DNA of 64,000 nucleotides, taken from the NCBI RefSeq assembly GCF_019396385.1, contig NZ_JAHKRN010000049.1, positions 1-64,000 of the forward strand, read 5' to 3'. Below are positions 49,534 through 57,808 of the stretch, in pieces. The stretch's first letter is position 1, and the number at the start of each line of letters is the position of its first letter. Below the pieces are notes generated by a model that worked only from the letters and a program-made list of their open reading frames with translations, ran no database searches and was not told the DNA's origin. Source of the DNA: Nonomuraea harbinensis. Lineage in GTDB: Bacteria; Actinomycetota; Actinomycetes; Streptosporangiales; Streptosporangiaceae. A program made the position numbers and the translations under genes.

Positions 49534-50947
49534 GTGCGATCAGGTCGGCCACGATGCGTGCGCCCAAGGTCACCATGGGGAGGCCGCCGCCTGGGTGGGT
49601 GGAGCCGCCGACGAGGTAGAGGCCGTGGCGGGGGCCGCGGTTGGCGGGGCGGAGGAAGGGGGCCAGTCTGCCGTGGGAGGCGCTGCCGTAGATGGCGCCG
49701 CCCCAGGAGCCGTAGCGGTCGCGCAGGTCGGCGGGGGTGAAGACGTCGGCGAAGCGCAGGCGGCCCGCCAGGTCGTGGCCGCGCTCGGCCAGCCGTTCCA
49801 GGACCAGGTCCCGGTACGCGTCCACGCCGATCGGCCATCGTCCCGGGTCGCGGGCGGGCACGTTGACCAGCATCGTCCAGTTCTCCGCCCCCGCCGGAGC
49901 CTGGGAGGGGTCGTCGACCGACGAGCAGCCGAGGTAGATCGTCGGCTCGCGCGGCGGGCTCCCGCGGTCGAAGATGTCGGCGAACTCCCCTTCGTAGTCG
50001 GCCGAGAACAGCACCGAGTGGTGCGGCAGCCCGGGCGTGCGCCCCTCCACCCCGGCGAGCACCAGCAGCGCCGACGACGACGGCCCCAGCCGGGCGATCC
50101 CGCGCAGCCGCCCGCGATCGGGCAGCAGGCGGCCGTACAGGGCGGCGGCGTCGGTGTTGGCCACCACCACGTCCGCCCGCACGATCTCCCCGCTCGCCAG
50201 CCGCACCCCCGTGACCCGGGAGCCGCCGGCCTCGACCGCGGCGACCGGCTCGGACAGGAACACCCGCACCCCCTCGGCCTTCAGCAGCATCGCCAGGTCG
50301 TCGGCCAGCCGCGCCAGCCCGCCCGGCGCGTACCAGACGCCCTGCCCGTGCTCCAGCGCGGGGACGCAGCCCAGCGCGGCGGGCGCGCGGTACGGGCTCG
50401 ACCCGGCGTAGGTGGCGTAGCGGCCGACGTACTGCCGCAGGCGGGCGTCACGGAAGTAGCGGCGGGCCAGCCCGGCCAGCGTGCGTGCGGGCGCCACGGC
50501 CAGCAGGTCGGACAGCCGGGCCTCGCCGGGCGGCCGGAGCAGCGGCCCGGCGAACACGGTCCGGCTCGCCGCCTCCAGGCAGCCCCGCGCCCAGCCGTGG
50601 AAGGCGCGCCAGGCCCGCCCTTCCCCGGGGGCCAGCCGTTCCACCTCGGCGGCCATCAGCCCGGGGTCGCGCCGGGCGTCCAGCACCGTGCCGTCGGCGA
50701 ACCGGTAGCGGCACAGCAGTTCCGGCTCGACCAGCTCGCGGTCCAGCCCCAGCTCGCGGAAGATCCCGGGCATGGTGAGCATCGACGGCCCGAGCGAGAA
50801 GGCGAACCCGTCACGGCGGTGCTCGGCCAGCTTGCCGCCCAGCCGGGGCAACTGCTCGTACAGCCGGACCTCGTGGCCCTGCCTGGCCAGCAGCAGCGCG
50901 CACACCATGCCGCCGACGCCGCCGCCGATCACCGTCACCTCTGCCAT
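49508..50947 (-). CDS. Second carotenoid desaturase (CrtI/CrtD-like FAD oxidoreductase)
   Basis: A 479-residue protein from ATG 50947, 13 bases inside the 3' end of cruF. It has the FAD loop VTVIGGGVGGMVCALLLARQG, LGGKLAEHRRDGFAFSLGPSMLTMPGIF, YAPGGLARLADDLAMLL and the C-terminal LYLVGGSTHPGGGLPMVTLGARI. It is distinct from the phytoene desaturase at 43763. The position next to cruF suggests desaturation at C-3',4' of a 1'-hydroxylated intermediate, as CrtD does, or a ketolase-like role as in CruO/CrtO proteins. Confidence 0.8.
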   Translation of the reverse strand: MAEVTVIGGGVGGMVCALLLARQGHEVRLYEQLPRLGGKLAEHRRDGFAFSLGPSMLTMPGIFRELGLDRELVEPELLCRYRFADGTVLDARRDPGLMAAEVERLAPGEGRAWRAFHGWARGCLEAASRTVFAGPLLRPPGEARLSDLLAVAPARTLAGLARRYFRDARLRQYVGRYATYAGSSPYRAPAALGCVPALEHGQGVWYAPGGLARLADDLAMLLKAEGVRVFLSEPVAAVEAGGSRVTGVRLASGEIVRADVVVANTDAAALYGRLLPDRGRLRGIARLGPSSSALLVLAGVEGRTPGLPHHSVLFSADYEGEFADIFDRGSPPREPTIYLGCSSVDDPSQAPAGAENWTMLVNVPARDPGRWPIGVDAYRDLVLERLAERGHDLAGRLRFADVFTPADLRDRYGSWGGAIYGSASHGRLAPFLRPANRGPRHGLYLVGGSTHPGGGLPMVTLGARIVADLIARDFPGGTR

Positions 50948-51702
50948 GACCGCCTCCAGGCGAGCGCGGCGAACGCGCCCATCGTGATCCCCCCGGCCGC
51001 CGCCACCAGCGGGTCGGTGGGGTCGAACACCGCCGCGAAGGCGAGCGTCTCCATGACCGCCATGGCCGTGTAGAGCGCGAGCAGCCCTCGTCCCGGCTCC
51101 GCGTCGCCGCCGACGCGCCCGACGACCACCATGACCAGGGCCGACACGAGGAGCCATCCGGCGAAGTTGCTCAGCGGGATGCCGCGGTAGAAGCCGTGCT
51201 CCGCCCACGTCCACAGCCCGAGGCGGACCATCTGCGGGTCGAGGAACAGGTCCCACGCCGTCAGCGCGCCCGCGCCGACGCAGACCCGCGCCCAGCCGGC
51301 CGGTGCGACGGCGACCGCCACCGCGTACGCCGCCAGCCCCATGCCGCCCCACGCCAGCGCCACCACGACGGGCACGCCGCCCAGCTGGGGCTGGAGCACG
51401 TCGCCGTAGCCGTACTCGCCGAACGGGAACCCGGTCAGCAACCCGACCAGCTCGGCCGCGTACCCGGTCAGCACGGCCGCGCCGAACGCGGCCAGCGCCC
51501 GCCGCGGCCCCCACGCGCCGGTGGCGAAGGCGACGGCGCACGCGGCGAGCAGCACCACGATCGGCCCGGTGAACCGCTCCGGCCGCGCATCCAGCCCGGA
51601 CGCCACCTGCACGACCATCATCGCCAGCAGGGCCGTCACGCCCAGCGCGCGGGCCGGCCCGAGGGCCGTACCCATGACCTGTTCGCCCGGTGTCCGTTTC
51701 AC
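50935..51702 (-). CDS. cruF: Carotenoid 1',2'-hydratase (CruF, DUF422 family)
   Basis: About 255 residues from GTG 51702 (ATG 51675 is possible). Seven or so membrane helices. The family fingerprint is clear: AELVGLLTGFPFGEYGYGDVLQPQLGGVPVVVALAW, LTAWDLFLDPQMVRLGLWTW, and FYRGIPLSNFAGWLLVS, with charged and aromatic residues inside the helices. CruF hydrates the terminal double bond of lycopene- or gamma-carotene-type ends to give a 1'-hydroxyl. Its presence with no cyclase in view means the pigment is probably acyclic with hydroxylated ends. Confidence 0.82.
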   Translation of the reverse strand: MKRTPGEQVMGTALGPARALGVTALLAMMVVQVASGLDARPERFTGPIVVLLAACAVAFATGAWGPRRALAAFGAAVLTGYAAELVGLLTGFPFGEYGYGDVLQPQLGGVPVVVALAWGGMGLAAYAVAVAVAPAGWARVCVGAGALTAWDLFLDPQMVRLGLWTWAEHGFYRGIPLSNFAGWLLVSALVMVVVGRVGGDAEPGRGLLALYTAMAVMETLAFAAVFDPTDPLVAAAGGITMGAFAALAWRRSWQR

Positions 51703-51839
51703 CCGCTGTCTTTCGGAGGAGCCCGCGTTCCCGGTGCTTGTGCCCGGCCGCGCCCCAAGCCAGCGCCATGGTCAGCCCAGCGTCAGGACGAGAACGCGGA
51801 CGCGCGCGTCATGCCTCGCGTGGTGGGCAGCTGGAGGGC

Positions 51840-52799
51840 ATGGCTGAGGAGCACGGGTGCGGCAGGCCGCGGGTGGCGGTGTCGAGCTGCCTGCTCGGCG
51901 CGCGCGTACGGCACAACGGCAACCACAGCCGCGCCCGCTACCTCACCGACGAGCTGGCGCCGTTCGTGGACTGGGTGCCGATCTGCCCGGAGATGGAGAT
52001 CGGCCTCGGCACGCCCCGCGAGTCGCTGCGGCTCGAACGCTCCCCCAGCGGCCCCCGGCTCATGACCAGGAACACCGGCCGCGACCTCACGCCCGCCATG
52101 ACCGGGCTGGCCGCCGAGCGGTCCGCCGGGCTGGACGTCGACGGGTACGTGTTCAAGGCGAAGAGCCCGAGCTGCGGCATCCACGGCATCCCGCTCTACA
52201 ACGGGGAGACGATGGTGACCCGGCAGAACCGGGGCCTGTTCGCCGACGCGGTGATCGAGAGCCATCCCCTGCTGCCCGTGGAGGACGAGGGCCGGCTCCG
52301 CGACGCCGTCCTGCGGGAGGCGTTCACCGAGCGGATCTTCGCCCACGCGCGCCTGCGCGAGCTGCTGCGGAGCGACTGGCGGCCGCGCGACCTGGTGGCC
52401 TTCCAGTCCCGGCACAAGATGCAGCTGCTCGCGCACTCCACCGAGGGCTACCGCGAGACCGGCCGCCTGGTCGCGGAGGCGGGCACGCGCCCGCGCGAGG
52501 AGCTCGCCGACGCCTACGGCACCGCGTTCCGCACCGCGATGGCGGTCAAGGCGTCGGTCGGGCGCAACGTCAACGTCCTGCAGCACTGCCTCGGCATGCT
52601 CGGCGACGAGCTCGACCCGGTCCGCCGGGCCGACCTGGCCGAGGTCATCGCCTCCTACCAGGAGCGCCGGGTGGCGCTCAGCGTGCCGCTCGCCCTGCTG
52701 CGCCACCACGCCCGCGGCGAAGCCGCCACCTACGTCCAGAACCAGACCTACTTCCTCCCGTATCCGGACGAGCTGGGCCTGCGCAACCATGTCGTGTGA
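51840..52799 (+). CDS. DUF523 and DUF1722 two-domain protein
   Basis: A 319-residue protein from ATG 51840 with GGAGGG upstream. The N-terminal DUF523 domain (about 8-150) has VAVSSCLLGARVRHNGNHSR, ICPEMEIGLGTPRESLRL and the conserved FKAKSPSCGIHG. The C-terminal DUF1722/YbgA domain (about 185-310) has LVAFQSRHKMQLLAHS, NVLQHCLGML and RNHVV at the end. The E. coli homologue YbgA lies beside photolyase (phr); function is not proven, and no photolyase gene is seen here. The conserved Cys residues may bind a cluster or metal. Confidence 0.85.
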   Translation: MAEEHGCGRPRVAVSSCLLGARVRHNGNHSRARYLTDELAPFVDWVPICPEMEIGLGTPRESLRLERSPSGPRLMTRNTGRDLTPAMTGLAAERSAGLDVDGYVFKAKSPSCGIHGIPLYNGETMVTRQNRGLFADAVIESHPLLPVEDEGRLRDAVLREAFTERIFAHARLRELLRSDWRPRDLVAFQSRHKMQLLAHSTEGYRETGRLVAEAGTRPREELADAYGTAFRTAMAVKASVGRNVNVLQHCLGMLGDELDPVRRADLAEVIASYQERRVALSVPLALLRHHARGEAATYVQNQTYFLPYPDELGLRNHVV

Positions 52800-52827
52800 C
52801 GTGCGCGGGCCCGGGTATGCGCAGGTC

Positions 52828-53058
52828 ATGGCCGAAAAGCGGAAGAAGGACCCGTCGGTGGGCGACGAGGTCACCTGGCGCAGCCACGGTTCCACCGCCC
52901 ACGGCAAGGTCGAGAAGAAGATCACCAAACGGGAGAAGGAGGCCGGCCGTACCGTGGCCGCCTCGCCCGACGAGCCCCAGTACGTGGTGCGCAGCGAGAA
53001 GAGCGGCAAGAAGGCCGTGCACAAGCCGTCGGCCCTGCGCAAGGACAAGGGCTCCTGA
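52828..53058 (+). CDS. DUF2945 (HVA1 family, TUDOR-like) small protein
   Basis: A 76-residue basic protein from ATG 52828 (MAEKRKKDPSVGDEVTW). The family core is GDEVTWRSHGSTAHGKVEKK followed by EPQYVVRSEKSGKKAVHKP. DUF2945 is a small SH3/TUDOR-like fold of unknown function found in bacteria and fungi. It overlaps the next gene by one base (TGATG), so both are cotranscribed. Such DUF2945/DUF3140 pairs recur in actinomycete genomes. The longer frame from 52789 has no ribosome binding site. Confidence 0.8.
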   Translation: MAEKRKKDPSVGDEVTWRSHGSTAHGKVEKKITKREKEAGRTVAASPDEPQYVVRSEKSGKKAVHKPSALRKDKGS

Positions 53059-53390
53059 TGACCGGGGAGGAGGAGCGGGCGATCGCGGCCGAGTTCGGCA
53101 AGGCGGTGAACATGACCGCCGGAGAGCTGAAGCGCTGGCTCGACACGGACGAGTCCAAGGCGGTCGGGCAGAAGGACGGCGGCGGCGAGTCCACCGGCCA
53201 CGAGTCCGGCCGCAAGATCGTCGAACTGCTCCACAAGAAGGAGTCGGCTCTCACCGAGCAGGACTACGCGCACATGCGCAAGGTGATCGGCTACGTGCAC
53301 CGCCACCTGGCGCAGCGGCCGTCCGGCGACGTCCGGGAGACCAGATGGCGTTACTCGCTGATGAACTGGGGCCACGACCCCCTCAAGTGA
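53058..53390 (+). CDS. DUF3140 family protein
   Basis: A 110-residue protein from ATG 53058. It fits DUF3140 along its length: AAEFGKAVNMTAGELKRWLDTDESKAVGQK, GHESGRKIVELLHKK, HMRKVIGYVHRHLAQRP and the C-terminal TRWRYSLMNWGHDPLK. It is probably a small DNA-binding or stress protein (its middle resembles a SAP/plasmid-type helix pair), but the role is unknown. Coupled to the DUF2945 gene by a one-base overlap. Confidence 0.85.
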   Translation: MTGEEERAIAAEFGKAVNMTAGELKRWLDTDESKAVGQKDGGGESTGHESGRKIVELLHKKESALTEQDYAHMRKVIGYVHRHLAQRPSGDVRETRWRYSLMNWGHDPLK

Positions 53391-53420
53391 CCGCGAAGAT
53401 CCTCCCCGGCTTCTGACGGG

Positions 53421-53450
53421 TTGACAGCTGATCCAGAGCACCGGCTACTC
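53421..53450 (+). promoter_or_regulatory. Promoter of the ArsR-CDF operon, possibly giving a leaderless message
   Basis: TTGACA at 53421-53426 and CTACTC at 53445-53450 are 18 bases apart. The start codon ATG 53459 lies only eight bases after the -10 element and has no Shine-Dalgarno, so transcription may begin at or next to the ATG. An AT-rich block, CATATATGAAC, overlaps the start and may be part of the sensor's operator. Confidence 0.55.
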
Positions 53451-53458
53451 TCTCATAT

Positions 53459-53872
53459 ATGAACAGCTCTTCAAGTGACAGTGTGTTGACCATCGACGGC
53501 TGCAGCGTCAAGGTGGTCGACGGTGACCGGGTCGCCGCCGTGCGCGAGCGGATGCCCGCCCCCGAGGACGTGGTCGACACCGCCGACGTCTTCGGCCTGC
53601 TGTCGGACCCCAACCGGCTGCGGCTGCTGGTCGCGTTGCTGGACGGAGAGCTGTGCGTGTGCGACCTCGCGGCGGTGACCGGGCAGAGCGAGTCGGCCGT
53701 CTCCCACGCCCTGCGACTGCTGCGCGCGCACCGCATCGTGGCCGCCCGGCGGTCCGGCCGGATGGCGTACTACCGGCTTGAGGACCCGCACGTGCGGATG
53801 CTGCTGGACCTGGCGCTGGAGCACACCGGACACACCGAGGCGATCCACCCAGAGCGCGGCGGGGACCACTGA
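53459..53872 (+). CDS. ArsR/SmtB family metal-sensing repressor
   Basis: A 137-residue winged-helix protein from ATG 53459. An N-terminal extension of about 35 residues with Cys15 precedes the domain. The core shows LLSDPNRLRLLVALLDGELCVCDLAAVTGQSESAVSHALRLLRAHRIVAARRSGRMAYYRL. The ELCVCDL cysteines could be the alpha-3 metal site, and the final helix DPHVRMLLDLALEHTGHTEAIH carries the Asp/His pattern of the alpha-5 zinc site. It should release DNA when zinc, cobalt or cadmium binds. The CDF exporter gene begins on its stop codon, giving a standard self-regulated efflux pair. Confidence 0.88.
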   Translation: MNSSSSDSVLTIDGCSVKVVDGDRVAAVRERMPAPEDVVDTADVFGLLSDPNRLRLLVALLDGELCVCDLAAVTGQSESAVSHALRLLRAHRIVAARRSGRMAYYRLEDPHVRMLLDLALEHTGHTEAIHPERGGDH

Positions 53873-54771
53873 TGGGCACCGGGCACGGGCACGGCCACGC
53901 GGCCGGCCGGCACCGCTGGCGGCTGGCGGTCTCCTTCGCCCTGATCGGCGCGTTCTTCGTGGTGGAGCTCGTCTACGGTCTCCTCTCCGGCTCGCTGGCC
54001 CTGCTGTCGGACGCCGGCCACATGGCGGCCGACGTGGTCACCCTCGGCGCGGCGCTGGTCGCCACGCGGATCGCCACCCGGCCCGACACCACCGGCCGGC
54101 GCAGCTACGGCTCCTACCGCGCCGAGGTGTTCGCCTCGCTGCTGGCCGTGGTGCTGATGATCGTCGTCTCGGTCTACGTGGTGGCCGAGGCGATCGGCCG
54201 CATCGGCCACCACGTGGCGGTCTCCTCCGGCCCGATGCTGGTCGTCGGCGCGCTCGGCCTGGCCGTCAACCTGGTCGCCCTGATGCTGCTGCGTTCCGGC
54301 GCCGCCGAGAGCCTGAACGTCAAGGGCGCCTACCTGGAGGTCGTGGCCGACACCGCCGGCTCCGTCGGCGTCATCGTCGCCGGCTGGCTGGTCGCGACCA
54401 CCGGCCGGCCCATCTGGGACACCGTCATCGCCCTGGCCATCGGCGTCTTCGTCGCCGCCCGGGCGATCTCGCTCGGCCGCCAGGTCTTCGCCGTGCTGGG
54501 CCAGCACGTCCCCGAAGGCATCGACGCCGGCGCCGTGGCCCAGGACCTGTCCGCCATCGACGGCGTCCGCGACGTGCACGACCTGCACCTGTGGACGCTG
54601 ACGTCCGGCATGAACGTCGCCACCGCCCACCTGGTCACCGCCGACCAGAGCGACAACCACGCGGTGCTGGACCAGGCGCGCGACCTGCTGCTCCAGCGGC
54701 ACGGCGTGGCGCACGCCACCTTGCAGGTCGAGCCCGCCGACCACAGCGGCTGCGACGAACTGGGCTGGTGA
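53872..54771 (+). CDS. CDF family cation efflux protein (CzcD/ZitB-like)
   Basis: A 299-residue transporter from ATG 53872, overlapping the ArsR stop. A His-rich start (GTGHGHGHAAGRH) precedes six membrane helices. The metal site is formed by SDAGHMAADVV (helix 2) and AYLEVVADTAGS (helix 5), the latter in the CzcD form with Glu in place of His. A cytoplasmic C-terminal domain follows with VRDVHDLHLWTLTSGMNVATAHL and RHGVAHATLQVE. It should export Zn2+, Cd2+ or Co2+ in exchange for protons, under the ArsR protein. Confidence 0.9.
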   Translation: MGTGHGHGHAAGRHRWRLAVSFALIGAFFVVELVYGLLSGSLALLSDAGHMAADVVTLGAALVATRIATRPDTTGRRSYGSYRAEVFASLLAVVLMIVVSVYVVAEAIGRIGHHVAVSSGPMLVVGALGLAVNLVALMLLRSGAAESLNVKGAYLEVVADTAGSVGVIVAGWLVATTGRPIWDTVIALAIGVFVAARAISLGRQVFAVLGQHVPEGIDAGAVAQDLSAIDGVRDVHDLHLWTLTSGMNVATAHLVTADQSDNHAVLDQARDLLLQRHGVAHATLQVEPADHSGCDELGW

Positions 54772-54863
54772 CCTGAGCGTCCACCGCGGCCGATCGAACT
54801 TCTTCGCCTGAGGTGCGTATCTCGGAATGGAAGAGCTCTGCCTACACCCCCGGGGACCGCACC

Positions 54864-55301
54864 ATGAAGACTTTCGTCGGCAAGCCGCTCGGCGCCGCGT
54901 GCGCCGTGGTTCTCGGCACGCTCCTCACCGCGTGCTCGACGCCGGCCGCGGGGGAGCCCGCGGCCGCGCATCACGCCCACGCGGCTCCACCGGCCGCCGC
55001 CGCCAAGCCGGCGACCGCGGCGAGCATCGACCAGATCGGCGCCGCGCTCGGCTGCCCCAGCCCCGACGTGCAGATCGACGCCGACGAGCTGCGGCAGGCC
55101 GTCTGCCGGACGTCCGCGGCCCACTCCGTCCTGGTCACCTTCACCACGGGCAAGGGCCAGCGCGACTGGCTGGACGCCGCCCAGCCGTACGGCGGCACCT
55201 ACCTGGTGGGCGAGCGCTGGGTGGTCGTCTCCGACCCGGCGGTGCTGGAAGGCCTGCGCGCGAAGCTCGGCGGCGCCATCGAGTCGACGCAGCACCACTG
55301 A
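54864..55301 (+). CDS. Putative lipoprotein with His-rich linker
   Basis: A 145-residue precursor from ATG 54864. The signal peptide (MKTFVGKPLGAACAVVLG) ends in the lipobox LLTAC at about residue 28. A linker with HHAHAA follows, then a domain of about 90 residues with two Cys (ALGCPSPD and QAVCRTS) likely forming a disulfide, and a C-terminal strand YLVGERWVVVSDP. I do not recognise the family. It lies between a metal exporter and a copC gene, so the His-rich linker might bind a metal. Confidence 0.6.
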   Translation: MKTFVGKPLGAACAVVLGTLLTACSTPAAGEPAAAHHAHAAPPAAAAKPATAASIDQIGAALGCPSPDVQIDADELRQAVCRTSAAHSVLVTFTTGKGQRDWLDAAQPYGGTYLVGERWVVVSDPAVLEGLRAKLGGAIESTQHH

Positions 55302-55336
55302 CCAGGACCGCGACACCCGGCTGAGAGGATGGGCAC

Positions 55337-55882
55337 ATGGCCCCGGTCCTCCGTCTGATCCGCGCGGCCGCCTTCGCGGCGGTCTGCGTCGTGGTCTCGG
55401 CCTGCGGCCACCTGTTCGCCGGCGGCGGCGCGATATCGGGGTCCGCGCTGGTGATCAGCCTGATCGCGTCCTTCGCCCTCGCACTCGCCTGCAACAGGCG
55501 CGAGCGTACGCGGGAAGCCGTGCTCACCGCGACCGTGCTCGCCCAGCTCGTCCTGCACCAGACGTTCGCGCAGGTCGCGCCCGGCGGCGTCACCTCCACG
55601 GACCACGGCCACACGAACGCCGGCATGGCGCTGGTCCACCTGACCCTCGCGCTGGTCAGCGGCTGGTGGCTGCACCAGGGCGAGAGCGTCGTGTGGACGA
55701 TGCTGCGGCTGTGGGGGGTCGCGCCGCTGCGGCTGCTGCTCCTGGTGCTCGCCTCGCCCGTACGGGCTCCCCGGTGCGTGCGGCCGGTTCGGTCCGCCGG
55801 CCGGAGCGGTCCCCGGCGCTCCCTGGAGTTCACGGCGGCGGTGCACCGGCGCGGCCCGCCCGCGCTCGCCAGCGCCGGCTGA
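55337..55882 (+). CDS. Membrane protein of unknown function near copC
   Basis: A 181-residue protein from ATG 55337. Four to five hydrophobic helices: LIRAAAFAAVCVVVSACGHL, SALVISLIASFALALAC, REAVLTATVLAQLVLHQTFA, AGMALVHLTLALVSGWWLHQ and LLLLVLASPV. A short loop STDHGHTN between helices 3 and 4 has two His. The tail of about 45 residues is Arg/Pro-rich and cytoplasmic. Similar small membrane proteins occur beside copC and ycnI genes in actinomycetes, and copper handling is the natural guess. Confidence 0.6.
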   Translation: MAPVLRLIRAAAFAAVCVVVSACGHLFAGGGAISGSALVISLIASFALALACNRRERTREAVLTATVLAQLVLHQTFAQVAPGGVTSTDHGHTNAGMALVHLTLALVSGWWLHQGESVVWTMLRLWGVAPLRLLLLVLASPVRAPRCVRPVRSAGRSGPRRSLEFTAAVHRRGPPALASAG

Positions 55883-55992
55883 CGTACGCGTCCCCCGGCG
55901 CCCCGTGGTCATCAGGTGCGCGCGTCGTCACAGCCGCGCGCCCGCTCGGCATACCCGGCTGAGGGCCGGGCCTGTACCTACGGAGTTGCACG

Positions 55993-56577
55993 ATGGCGAT
56001 CGCGCCGCGTTCCATCCTGGCCGCGCTGATATGCGGCCTGCTTGTGGTGTTCTGTTCTCCCGCCGCCCTGGCTCACGACTCGTTGAAGGCGAGCTCGCCG
56101 GCCAAGGACGCCACTGTCACCTCGCTCGACGAGATCGAGCTGGAGTTCACCTCCCGCGTCCGCATGCCCTTCGTGGCCCTGCGCGACGCCGGGGACCGGC
56201 AGGTGGACCTCGGCGAGCCGCAGGTCGAGGGGAAGTTCGTCCGGACGGAGGTGCCCGAGCCGCTGCCGGCCGGAAAGTACGTCATCGCCTGGCGGGTGGT
56301 GTCGTCCGACGGCCACCCGATCGAGGGCGAGATCCCCTTCACGGCCGAGGGCGAGCCCTCACCGGAGCCGTCCACGCCGACCCCGGCCGCTGAGCAGAGC
56401 ACGCCGCCGAGCGTCCCCGCCGAGACCACCGCGCCCGCGGCGCCGGAGAGTTCCGCCGTCGCCGCGGCCGAGGCGGGCGACGGGATCCCCGGCTGGATCT
56501 GGGTGGCCGCCGCGGCGCTCGCGCTGGTGGGCGTCGGCCTCTGGCTGGCGGGTTCCAGGGCGAAGCGGCCGGAGTGA
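55993..56577 (+). CDS. copC: Copper resistance protein CopC, membrane-anchored
   Basis: A 194-residue precursor from ATG 55993. The signal peptide ends AALA, leaving His as the first mature residue (HDSLKASSPAKDATV), which is the Cu(II) ligand in CopC. The Ig-like domain (about 28-125) contains LDEIELEFTSRVRMPF, AGKYVIAWRVVSSDGHPIEGEIPF with the second conserved His. A Thr/Pro/Ala-rich spacer leads to a C-terminal membrane helix (IPGWIWVAAAALALVGVGLWLAG). No CopD domain follows in this window. Confidence 0.88.
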   Translation: MAIAPRSILAALICGLLVVFCSPAALAHDSLKASSPAKDATVTSLDEIELEFTSRVRMPFVALRDAGDRQVDLGEPQVEGKFVRTEVPEPLPAGKYVIAWRVVSSDGHPIEGEIPFTAEGEPSPEPSTPTPAAEQSTPPSVPAETTAPAAPESSAVAAAEAGDGIPGWIWVAAAALALVGVGLWLAGSRAKRPE

Positions 56578-56586
56578 ACGGGCTGA

Positions 56587-56611
56587 CGCCGGGGTTCTTG
56601 CGGCCCCGGCG
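56587..56611 (+). terminator. Hairpin terminator after copC
   Basis: CGCCGGGG (56587-56594) and CCCCGGCG (56604-56611) form an 8-bp stem with a 9-base loop, ten bases after the copC stop. No T-tract follows. It probably ends the metal-module transcript. Confidence 0.55.
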
Positions 56612-56802
56612 CCGGTCCGTCGGAACACCGACTTCCTTCAGGACGGTGACCATGTGACCGGGCTGACAGAGGTGGTCATGCCGTTGAGTACGAGCCTGAG
56701 CATGGGGGCGACGGTGCCGCCGAAACCGGCCCGCGCCTGCGCCGCTCCCGCGGATCGGGGGTCCATGCCCTGGTGGGAGCGGTAGTTGGCGAAGCTGACC
56801 AC

Positions 56803-57191
56803 GCGGAGATGAATACGGCCTCGCCGCCACGCGCGACCTTCTGGGTACCGTACGGCCGCGTGCGCTGATCTGCTTCAACGACCGGATCGCCATGGGGGCC
56901 TACCAGGCACTCGACGACTTCGGGCTCAAGGTCCCCGCGGACGTCTCCGTCGTCTCCTTCGACGACCACCCCATCGCCTCGTGGATGCGGCCCAAGCTGA
57001 CCACCGTGGCGCTGCCCCACTACGAACTGGGCCGCAAGGCCGTCGACGTGCTGTTCACCGAGATCGACCGCGACCGCTCGGACACCGGCCGGGTGGGCGA
57101 CGTGCACCGGGTTCCGATGCACGTCCGCAGCCGCGAATCCGTCACGCCGCGGCCCGAGTGGGCGCCGCGGGACCGTCCCGCGTTAGCCTGA
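56803..57191 (+). pseudogene. LacI family regulator, C-terminal remnant
   Basis: In frame after a TGA near 56797 the sequence reads as the C-terminal part of a LacI/PurR sensor: EYGLAATRDLLG, RALICFNDRIAMGAYQAL, GLKVPADVSVVSFDD, SWMRPKLTTVALPHYELGRKAVDVLF and VPMHVRSRESV to the stop at 57191. The DNA-binding headpiece and the first half of the sugar-binding domain are missing, and no start with a ribosome binding site is seen before ATG 56892. The 190 bases upstream hold a short protein-like stretch on the minus strand (VVSFANYRSHQGMDPR) that may be debris of another gene; I cannot name it. Confidence 0.7.
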
Positions 57192-57196
57192 TCCGC

Positions 57197-57808
57197 ATGG
57201 ACGACGGTGTGGAGATCATCGCCTTCCCCGACGCGGAGGCCTTCGAGAACTGGCTGGCCGAGCACCACACGCGGGCGGAAGGCGTCTGGGTCAAGGTGGC
57301 CAAGAAGAAGTCCGGCATCCCGTCCGTCACCGAGGACGAACTGGTCGACGTCGGGCTCTGCTGGGGCTGGATCTCGGGGCAGCGACGCGGCCTGGACGAT
57401 CTCCACTACCTGCAGAAGTACGTCCCGCGCCGCCCCAGGAGCCTGTGGTCGCGGGTCAACGTTGACAAGGTCGCCGAGCTGACGGCCGCGGGGCGGATGC
57501 GCGAGCCGGGGCTGGCCGAGGTGCGTCGCGCCCAGGAGGACGGGCGGTGGGATCGCGCGTACGAGTCGCAGAAGAACGCGACGGTGCCGCCCGACCTCGC
57601 CGCCCTGCTGGACGCCGACCCGGCTGCCCGGCAGGCGTTCGAGGCGCTCGACAAGACGGGCCGCTACCTGGTGATCCTGCCGCTCCTCCAGGCTTCCACC
57701 CCGGAGATCCGGCGGACCAGGCTCGCCAAAGCGCTGGAAGCCCTGGGGACGGGCGGTCGTCTCATGCCTCCTCCGGGGGAAGGTCGACCTGGAGGACGCG
57801 TTCGATGA
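57197..57808 (+). CDS. YdeI/OmpD-associated family protein
   Basis: A 203-residue cytoplasmic protein from ATG 57197, five bases after the LacI remnant. Family features: EIIAFPDAEAFENWLAEHH, GVWVKVAKKKSGIPSVTEDELVDVGLCWGWISGQRRGLD, YLQKYVPRRPRSLWSRVNVDKV, then NATVPPDLAALLDADPAARQAFEAL. E. coli YdeI is linked to bacteriocin and antimicrobial peptide tolerance; the biochemical role is unknown. It ends inside the convergent TetR gene (47-base overlap), so one of the two 3' ends may be shorter in practice. Confidence 0.8.
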   Translation: MDDGVEIIAFPDAEAFENWLAEHHTRAEGVWVKVAKKKSGIPSVTEDELVDVGLCWGWISGQRRGLDDLHYLQKYVPRRPRSLWSRVNVDKVAELTAAGRMREPGLAEVRRAQEDGRWDRAYESQKNATVPPDLAALLDADPAARQAFEALDKTGRYLVILPLLQASTPEIRRTRLAKALEALGTGGRLMPPPGEGRPGGRVR

